Shown in pieces: positions 6,801 through 10,894 of a stretch of DNA of 10,894 bases; position 1 is the first letter of the stretch; every line of letters begins with the position of its first letter. The DNA lies in NCBI GenBank assembly GCA_030837445.1, contig JAUPKM010000402.1:1-10894 (forward strand). The letters run 5' to 3'. Under the pieces are notes generated by a model. It saw only the letters and a program-made list of their open reading frames with translations. It was not told where the DNA came from and did not search any database. The translations under genes were made by a program, and so were the position numbers. The stretch is from Actinomycetota bacterium (GTDB lineage Bacteria; Actinomycetota; Actinomycetes; S36-B12; UBA10799).

Positions 6801-6846
6801 CGGATCGTGGGGTATCTACCCGACGAATGGAACCTGGCACTACTGA
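3844..6846 (+). CDS. Secreted multidomain lipase-like alpha/beta-hydrolase (LIP type)
   Basis: A 1000-residue exported protein. Residues 1-28 are a Sec signal peptide (MKR, a hydrophobic core, then an Ala-rich site near 24-28). Residues 30-90 are an Ala/Ser/Thr/Pro linker. Residues 95-190 and 192-290 look like two Ig-like beta domains, each with a NAAG/NANG turn followed by a V-A-x-x-x-F strand. From about 310 to the end is an alpha/beta-hydrolase resembling secretory lipases (PF03583). It has VVAWGHPTIGQENEC (432-446), GYIVVMPDYLGI (556-567) and the nucleophile motif GHSQGG with Ser622. Asp772 (AGQADQVV) and His823 (GAADHL) are likely triad partners. Ten cysteines, all in the hydrolase part (354, 364, 394, 405, 446, 711, 788, 867, 943, 966), suggest disulfides. 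A beta-rich insert (about 463-533) interrupts the fold. Substrate is unknown; triacylglycerol or envelope lipid esters are plausible. The gene is probably transcribed alone. Confidence 0.85.
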   Translation: MKRFATVSLTAAAVIAATLVPVGAAAAAPANSVVSSVDAMFAEAAATSPEPSTTPAATPTASAGSPEASAAASSGPTTSTPPRAAAATGKTRGDLRPPVALRVSPNPVNQYAAVTMTVATTPPAAGVRVAFQSYGTTRASTWRTLATVTTNAAGVARYTFDPPTSGAMPIRAVNLATGIASRPVTLTVNPVFRPRTIAVGWPAGTPEVDRSYKVPVVVTPKGKIGVQLQRRLTGPAQPWTNLYAGGGSTNANGVASLLFNVPDSRASQFRVVTTGPGAIGTIPRAITASAFGTALYNVPLQRPAQPGQLIKAQELTTENAGPGYPITYPKSPLKAISMFGISSIQLGNAGPPDCTLSNAPREDCTIGNQVNPALQPAKQYRFMYTNKRMVPNDCPLVPGGSHGDCKVTAKAGTEGATALLFVPDNVQPGAKVVAWGHPTIGQENECSITRGIDRISWTVPRSLDGPSPAAGSTELTMTGQMIGITGTGSGFPSTVSGPGIAAGTKVASVAGQKVTLDKPTTGEITGPLTFSASYVGGVDLNILDMEGFLDQMLAKGYIVVMPDYLGIAVNGPTSLQKTYMVGQQEARDLYYAAKAIRTPANPVMGWAGIPLPSNQFVTMGHSQGGSAAMWAGVEKKTLDPETGLNLVGVTAVAPAGDLNTITAFQWDQMEAWALAPELWQTYSNYLPALAAANNLLSPVGKAAQPALEKACTTEAASLAQDEPYLLNPAGPAFPAFLRWGYVFFGQTPVIEQGHVNSFPKNLPLNLVAGQADQVVLAQPLAALQQSFCNGGGQVSAYWTPVISGFLPALASGFGLPITGAADHLTVLAWPFGNNVGTTGSPTPELSAGSVLAFTEGRLSGAPFVRNCDQVQQQMPQQTFYQNGEGDSLPGTPASENSWYINTPLGVPAPFGLQDYLGSAGVPVPLAGNPGPAPASVDSSPQGCLMTWGDPDTYDVNDPNTPANPACTPFGLFPFGEYLYFTHNIGTGSWGIYPTNGTWHY
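5230..5442 (+). other. Beta-rich insert domain inside the lipase
   Basis: Codons 463-533 of the lipase lie between the segment following the WGHPTIG strand and the VDLNILDMEGFLDQML helix, a point where LIP-type lipases normally have only a short loop. The insert is Gly/Thr/Ser-rich and has the pattern VSGPGIAAGTKVASVAGQKV, then TLDKPTTG and LTF. This resembles small beta modules of the VSGTGIPAGTTV type found in secreted and phage surface proteins. Reading frame and codon use are continuous, so it is part of the protein. Its role (lid, substrate contact or surface binding) is inference. Confidence 0.6.
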
Positions 6847-6852
6847 GTCGGC

Positions 6853-6897
6853 CGGTGTGGCGTGGGCTAGGTCAGCGGCCGGGCCACCGCCACACCG
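6853..6897. terminator. Bidirectional hairpin between convergent lipase and lipoprotein genes
   Basis: CGGTGTGGC (6853-6861) and GCCACACCG (6889-6897) are perfect nine-base inverted copies. After one bulged base the stem continues as GTGG (6862-6865) with CCAC (6884-6887), giving 13 pairs, and a small GCT/AGC stem can form inside the loop. It begins seven bases after the lipase TGA (6844-6846). Its right arm lies in the last codons of the convergent lipoprotein gene, whose stop is at 6867-6869. No T-run follows on either strand, as is usual for high-GC actinobacterial terminators. Confidence 0.6.
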
Positions 6898-7709
6898 TCG
6901 CCGTAGGGGCGGGTCGAGGTCGTCGTCCAGTACATCGACCAGTCCTGCGGGTCGGTCCCGGTCAGTCGTAGGGTCCCTCGCCCGAGTCCGGTGTGGGGAT
7001 GGCTTCGGCCAGGTTGAGCACGTTTGTCCCAGTTCCTCGTGTCGAGCGGTCCGTGCACCAACCCGGTCGAGTCATAGATCAACAGGGCGAAGGACCCATC
7101 TGCAAGCGCTACCGACGGCCCGGCCGCTATCGCAGCGTGGCCGACATCCTTACCTCGACTGCCGAACGCCAACAGGTCCCCCGCCTGAATATCCGACAGG
7201 GCCAGCACCGGCCGCCATGTTGTCGTGCCGGCTGCGGGAAGTCCTCTGATGAAATCGAGGACCTTGTCCGGCCTGGGTACATAGTGTTCCGGGATACCCT
7301 CCGTCGCGCGTAGATCGTCGTTCGCCGTGGGGGCTGCCACAGACAGGAAGTAGTTGGTCATCCCGACGCAGTCGAACTGGTACCGGCCAGCCGCGGCGTC
7401 CACCCGCGGGTGGTGGTTGTAGAGGGTCCAGCTCATGGTGTCCCAGGCGTGGGCCACGGTTGTGATGACCGGACCGACTGCGGGTACCGCGGGCCCGACG
7501 ACGGTCGGACCCACTGGGCTGCCGGGTGTCGCCGCCCGCGGATCGCCCGCAGACGTCGTCGAGGCAACGGCCGACGATGCAGGAGCCGACGGTGCCTCGG
7601 CGGCCGTCTCGCCCTCGGCACTGCCCACACAGCCGGTCGCGGCCGCCAGGGTGACAACGGCGGCGACAACCGCAGCACGGCCGTCCTGCCAGCGACTTCG
7701 TTCCGACAT
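6867..7709 (-). CDS. Putative lipoprotein with NlpC/P60-like cysteine peptidase domain
   Basis: A 280-residue protein starting at ATG 7707-7709. Residues 1-27 look like a lipoprotein signal: a charged start with three Arg, a hydrophobic Ala/Val stretch, and AAATGC with Cys27 as the lipidation site. Ala rather than Leu at -3 is less usual. Residues 28-80 are an Ala/Ser/Thr/Pro/Gly-rich linker. The C-terminal part has FDCVGMTNYF (112-121) and later GDLLAFGSRGKDVGHAAI (177-194). This pairing matches the catalytic Cys and His blocks of NlpC/P60 and related papain-like folds (Cys114, His191), while Asp213 in IYDST is a possible third residue. Such enzymes often cut peptidoglycan stem peptides. The match is by motif only, so an amidase, transglutaminase-like or inactive relative is possible. 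No ribosome site precedes the ATG, so the mRNA may be leaderless or nearly so. The gene is divergent from the MMPL gene. Confidence 0.7.
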   Translation of the reverse strand: MSERSRWQDGRAAVVAAVVTLAAATGCVGSAEGETAAEAPSAPASSAVASTTSAGDPRAATPGSPVGPTVVGPAVPAVGPVITTVAHAWDTMSWTLYNHHPRVDAAAGRYQFDCVGMTNYFLSVAAPTANDDLRATEGIPEHYVPRPDKVLDFIRGLPAAGTTTWRPVLALSDIQAGDLLAFGSRGKDVGHAAIAAGPSVALADGSFALLIYDSTGLVHGPLDTRNWDKRAQPGRSHPHTGLGRGTLRLTGTDPQDWSMYWTTTSTRPYGDGVAVARPLT

Positions 7710-7810
7710 GGGAGGAATCTACTCTCTCCAGCATGAGTCAATCGGACCTGAATTCGGCGGCGCATCCCTTAGAGTCGACACAATCTAGGACCTAATGGAC
7801 AGGACAAATT
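7710..7810. promoter_or_regulatory. Divergent region between the lipoprotein and MMPL genes, with an imperfect inverted repeat
   Basis: This 101-base gap must carry both start signals. It is less GC-rich than its surroundings near 7741-7810. CCTTAGA (7767-7773) and TCTAGG (7784-7789) make an imperfect inverted repeat around a ten-base spacer, and TAGAGT at 7770-7775 could be a -10 for the plus strand. No well-matched -35 is visible. AGGAC (7801-7805) is the ribosome site of the MMPL gene. Confidence 0.4.
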
Positions 7811-10039
7811 GTGGGCGCTGTTTCCCGATGGGCCGTCAACAGGCCATGGCAGGCAATCATCGTGTGGGTGGTGCTGCTGTTCGTGATGATCGGCGGAGTC
7901 CTCGCGAATGCCGCCACCGGCGACAAGTTCAACAACTCGTTCACCCTGCAGGGTACGGATTCGGCCACGGCCCAGAATCTATTGGCCAGCAAATTCGGCA
8001 GCGAAACCAGCAATGCCACCGTCCAGGTCCTGTTCCGGTCCGGTGATCTCACGATCGGTGATCCGCAGACCGAGAAGGAGATCAAAGAGCTGACGAAGAA
8101 GATCGAGGCCCTCGGCTCGGTCGCCAGCGTGCAGACGCCGTACAGCGCCAAGTCCCCGCAGGCCGCCGTGGAATCTGGGTTGATGAGTGTCGATGGCAAC
8201 ATCGGCAAACTGAACGTGATCTTCAAAACCCCCGACACCGAGGTGCCGCTGGCCGACGGCAAAGCGATCGTCGCGGATGTCACCGCCCTGGATTCGACTG
8301 CGATGACGGTGGGTGCTGCTGGGACGGTTATCGGCAATGCCACCGGCAAGACCCCTGAGAGCGAGATCGTCGGCATCATCGCGGCCATCCTGATCATGCT
8401 CATCATGTTCGGGTCGGTGGTCGCGGCCGGACTGCCGTTGGTAACTGCCTTGTTGGGGCTCACCGCCGGGCTGTCGCTGCTGATCGTCGCGACGAATTTC
8501 GTCAGCATGGCCAGTTTCGCGCCAACTCTGGCCGCCATGATCGGGCTGGGCGTCGGCTTCGACTACTCGCTATTCCTGCTCAATCGATACCGGCAAGCGG
8601 TGCTCGCCGGCTCCGAACCGAAGGATGCCGCGCTGATTGCGGTGGCGACCGCCGGGCGTGCCATCGTGTTCGCGGCGTTGACCGTGATTATTGCGCTGTC
8701 GGGGCTGTTCGTGTTGGGGATGAGCTTCCTGAACGGGCTGGCTGTCGGCGCCGGGGTGACGGTCATCTGCATGATGGTCACGGCGGTCACCTTGCTGCCG
8801 GCGATGATCTCGCTGCTGGGTCCGCGGGTGTTCGCGTGGAAGATGCCTTGGGGACGCAAGCCGGCCACTGCCGAGCGCGGCCGCAGGTTCCGCGCGTATG
8901 CCGAGAAATTGGAGAAGCGCCGGTGGCTCGCTGCCGCGTTGGCCTTGGCGTTCATGATCCTGCTGGCCATCCCGACCCTCTCCATGCGCGAGGGTTTCCC
9001 GGACGCAGGCGGCAATCCACCCAACGACCCGCAGCGCACCGCCTACTACCTGACGGCGCAGGGGTTCGGCGTCGGGGCCAACGGGCCCTTCATCGTGGTG
9101 GCCGAACTCCCGAACGCGGGCAGCGTCGCGAAGGTGGAGGCACTGTCGAAGGCGATCGGGGACAATCCGAATGTCGCCTTCGCCTCGCCCGTCAAGGCTG
9201 GCACCGCAACGGTTTCCAAGGACGGCACGGCGGCCCTGATCACAGTAATCCCGAAGTCGGCACCGCAAGCTGCGGCGACGACCGAGCTGCTCGACACGCT
9301 GCGGACCGACACCATCCCCAAGGCGCTGCAGGGAACGGGTGTGAAGGCGTATGTCGGCGGCGCCAACGCGGTCGCGGAGGACTTCAGTGCAGTGCTGAGC
9401 AGCAAGTTGCCGCAGTTCCTGCTGGTGGTTGTCGGGCTCGGCTTCCTCGTGCTGATGGTCCTCTTCAGGTCGCTTCTGATTCCGCTCACAGCAGCCATCA
9501 CGGCGCTGATCAGCTACGGCGCGGCGCTCGGCGTCTCCGTTTTCGTGTTCCAGTGGGGCAACCTGAAGTTCCTGTTCGGCATCCCCGAGGCGGGGCCGAT
9601 CCTGCCGTTCGTGCCGGTGATGATGTTTGCCATCCTGTTCGGGCTATCGATGGACTACCAGGTGTTCCTGGTGAGCCGGATGCAGGAGGAGTGGGAGACG
9701 CACAAGGACAACAAGCGCGCGGTAAGGGTCGGGCTGGGCAGTTCCGGGCTGGTGGTGGTGGCCGCCGCCGCGATCATGTTCTGTGTGTTCATGTCATTCG
9801 TGTTCCAGGACAACGCGACCATCAAACTCTTCGGGCTCTCATTGGCCGTGGCCGTCGCGCTGGACGCCTTCGTGATTCGGCTGGTATTCGTGCCAGCACT
9901 GATGACGATTCTGGGACCGGCAAACTGGTACCTGCCCAAGTGGCTGGGAAAGATCCTCCCCAAGGTGAGCGTCGAGGGCCCCGCAGCGGAGGCCAAGCCC
10001 GAGCCGGAGCCGGAGCGGGTCGGGAGTTCCGCCCACTAG
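7811..10039 (+). CDS. MMPL family (RND superfamily) transporter
   Basis: A 742-residue polytopic membrane protein with the two-fold layout of MMPL/RND transporters. Segment 1 lies at 13-34, then comes a periplasmic loop at about 35-185, then a group of five membrane segments between 186 and 335. After a cytoplasmic linker (340-370) the pattern repeats: a segment at 372-392, a loop at 393-533, and five segments between 535 and 702. GVGFDYSLFLLNRYR (247-261) and GLSMDYQVFLVSRM (611-624) hold the Asp-Tyr pairs, Asp251/Tyr252 and Asp615/Tyr616. In mycobacterial MmpL3 the equivalent pairs form the proton relay, so an active proton-driven pump is likely. The C-terminus is a short Glu/Pro tail. GTG 7811 is chosen because AGGAC lies five bases upstream. 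No MmpS partner is present in the window. Family members export lipids or drugs; which one applies here cannot be told. Confidence 0.92.
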   Translation: MGAVSRWAVNRPWQAIIVWVVLLFVMIGGVLANAATGDKFNNSFTLQGTDSATAQNLLASKFGSETSNATVQVLFRSGDLTIGDPQTEKEIKELTKKIEALGSVASVQTPYSAKSPQAAVESGLMSVDGNIGKLNVIFKTPDTEVPLADGKAIVADVTALDSTAMTVGAAGTVIGNATGKTPESEIVGIIAAILIMLIMFGSVVAAGLPLVTALLGLTAGLSLLIVATNFVSMASFAPTLAAMIGLGVGFDYSLFLLNRYRQAVLAGSEPKDAALIAVATAGRAIVFAALTVIIALSGLFVLGMSFLNGLAVGAGVTVICMMVTAVTLLPAMISLLGPRVFAWKMPWGRKPATAERGRRFRAYAEKLEKRRWLAAALALAFMILLAIPTLSMREGFPDAGGNPPNDPQRTAYYLTAQGFGVGANGPFIVVAELPNAGSVAKVEALSKAIGDNPNVAFASPVKAGTATVSKDGTAALITVIPKSAPQAAATTELLDTLRTDTIPKALQGTGVKAYVGGANAVAEDFSAVLSSKLPQFLLVVVGLGFLVLMVLFRSLLIPLTAAITALISYGAALGVSVFVFQWGNLKFLFGIPEAGPILPFVPVMMFAILFGLSMDYQVFLVSRMQEEWETHKDNKRAVRVGLGSSGLVVVAAAAIMFCVFMSFVFQDNATIKLFGLSLAVAVALDAFVIRLVFVPALMTILGPANWYLPKWLGKILPKVSVEGPAAEAKPEPEPERVGSSAH

Positions 10040-10103
10040 GAGAGAGCGGTCCGCGAAAGAGTACAGCGGCGAGACGGAGACGGCTTTGCCGAGAGTTGTT
10101 ACC

Positions 10104-10894
10104 GTGTCCGGCGTGCAGAGGAGCCCGCGCGACGATGTTGTGCAGGCCTCCGACGACCAGCGGCGAGCGTCCTTCCTCGGCCCGATCCTGGTGTTCATCG
10201 CCATCGCAACGACACCTATGTATCTGGCGTTGTGGTGGACAGGATCGGCGCCACCGGCGGCCGCGGCGGTCGGCCTCCTCGTCGGCACCCTCGCCTGCTG
10301 GATCAGTCTGCGGCGCGGCCACGAGGACCTGGCCGTGGTCGGCTTCGGGGGTGTCCTGCTACTGGCGCTGCTGATCCCGCCTGCTGCCAGCGGCGATGCC
10401 GGTCTGAGTCCCTACGCGGCCTCGGTGGTGGCCGGCATCCTGCTGTTGTCGACCGCCCGTCGATACACCGGCGCGACGATCGTGGTGATCCTGCTGGCAA
10501 CCGGCGCCCTGTGGCTCGTCACGGATCCTGACCGGACCCCGGATCTCGAATGGCTCCAGTTGATCATCGGTGCGGCCGTAATCACTGCGCTGACCACCGC
10601 CGCGGTCACCTCCGGCATGCGCGGGATCGGCCGCAGCCTCATGCGGCTACAGGAATCCAATCGCAGCAAGGCTGAACTGCAAGTCGAACTCGAGCACCTC
10701 CGGGACGGTCTGGACGCCGCAGTGGAGCGTCGTTCCGCCGAAATCCGAACCGTCATCGCGGCCACCGAAGCCGATATCCGCACCCTCGACGGTGTCGCCA
10801 TGCGCGACTCCCTGACCGGCCTGTTCAACCGTCGCCATTTGGAGGGGGATGCGCGAAGACAAGTGACGGAGGCCCTTGACAAGGGGGTGGCGAC
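10104..10894 (+). CDS. Multi-pass membrane protein with N-terminal part of a GGDEF domain, 3' end outside window
   Basis: The frame is open to the right edge and gives 263 residues. Six hydrophobic segments lie at about 24-45, 52-69, 76-94, 105-119, 123-140 and 150-171. A charged helical segment with coiled-coil character follows (178-228), and then MRDSLTGLFNRRHLEG (233-248). The DxLTGLxNRR block is the start of the GGDEF domain of diguanylate cyclases, so the full protein probably makes cyclic di-GMP, or senses it if degenerate. The GGDEF signature itself is outside the window, so catalytic competence cannot be checked. GTG 10104 with GAGAG eight bases upstream is my choice. GTG 10113 and TTG 10086 (the latter with GGAG six bases upstream) are alternatives. 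It follows the MMPL gene by 64 bases on the same strand and could share its transcript. Confidence 0.8.
   Translation, partial: MSGVQRSPRDDVVQASDDQRRASFLGPILVFIAIATTPMYLALWWTGSAPPAAAAVGLLVGTLACWISLRRGHEDLAVVGFGGVLLLALLIPPAASGDAGLSPYAASVVAGILLLSTARRYTGATIVVILLATGALWLVTDPDRTPDLEWLQLIIGAAVITALTTAAVTSGMRGIGRSLMRLQESNRSKAELQVELEHLRDGLDAAVERRSAEIRTVIAATEADIRTLDGVAMRDSLTGLFNRRHLEGDARRQVTEALDKGVA

Noticed and set aside
10081..10091. Small hairpin CGGC-TTT-GCCG after the MMPL gene as a terminator
   Set aside because: Only four base pairs with a three-base loop and no T-run. It lies just before the next gene's ribosome site, so it is too weak to call.
8836..10374. Plus-strand open frame of 512 codons overlapping the MMPL gene
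   Set aside because: It is the +1 shifted frame of the MMPL coding region, very rich in Arg and Gly, and runs out of frame through the start of the GGDEF gene, which has recognisable motifs.

Overview
This is a high-GC actinobacterial window, most likely from a mycolic-acid-containing member of the Mycobacteriales (a Nocardia/Rhodococcus/Gordonia-type organism). The pointers are an MMPL-family transporter, a secreted LIP-like lipase, a membrane-anchored esterase-fold protein, GTG starts, and hairpins without U-tracts. The species cannot be named from the sequence alone. There are eight protein genes, tightly packed. The longest stretch without a gene is 177 bases, and no tRNA, rRNA, CRISPR array or insertion sequence is visible.

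The left block (1-3666) is five genes, all on the minus strand. Read in transcription order they are: a glutamyl-Q tRNA(Asp) synthetase-like enzyme; a hypothetical protein with five nine-residue repeats; a one-domain zincin metallopeptidase; a DUF1275/YoaK membrane protein; and an esterase-fold protein with two membrane segments, cut by the left edge. A strong hairpin after the synthetase gene may separate it from the rest. The metallopeptidase and DUF1275 genes overlap by an ATGA, so they are probably co-translated.

The centre (3667-7709) has a divergent 177-base promoter region and then a 1000-residue secreted lipase. The lipase consists of a signal peptide, an Ala/Ser/Thr/Pro-rich linker, two Ig-like domains and an alpha/beta-hydrolase domain interrupted by a roughly 70-residue beta-rich insert. 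Facing it is a lipoprotein with an NlpC/P60-like cysteine peptidase domain. The two genes end tail-to-tail with a 20-base gap, over a long inverted repeat that probably works as the terminator.

The right block (7710-10894) is a plus-strand MMPL-type RND transporter, divergent from the lipoprotein gene. It is followed by a multi-pass membrane protein with a coiled coil and the beginning of a GGDEF domain, cut by the right edge.

Four of the eight products (esterase, lipase, peptidase-like lipoprotein, MMPL transporter) probably act at the cell envelope, so envelope lipid or wall metabolism is a plausible theme. They are not one operon and no shared pathway is proven. No clear new defence or mobile system is visible. 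The least explained items are the nonapeptide-repeat protein and the insert inside the lipase.
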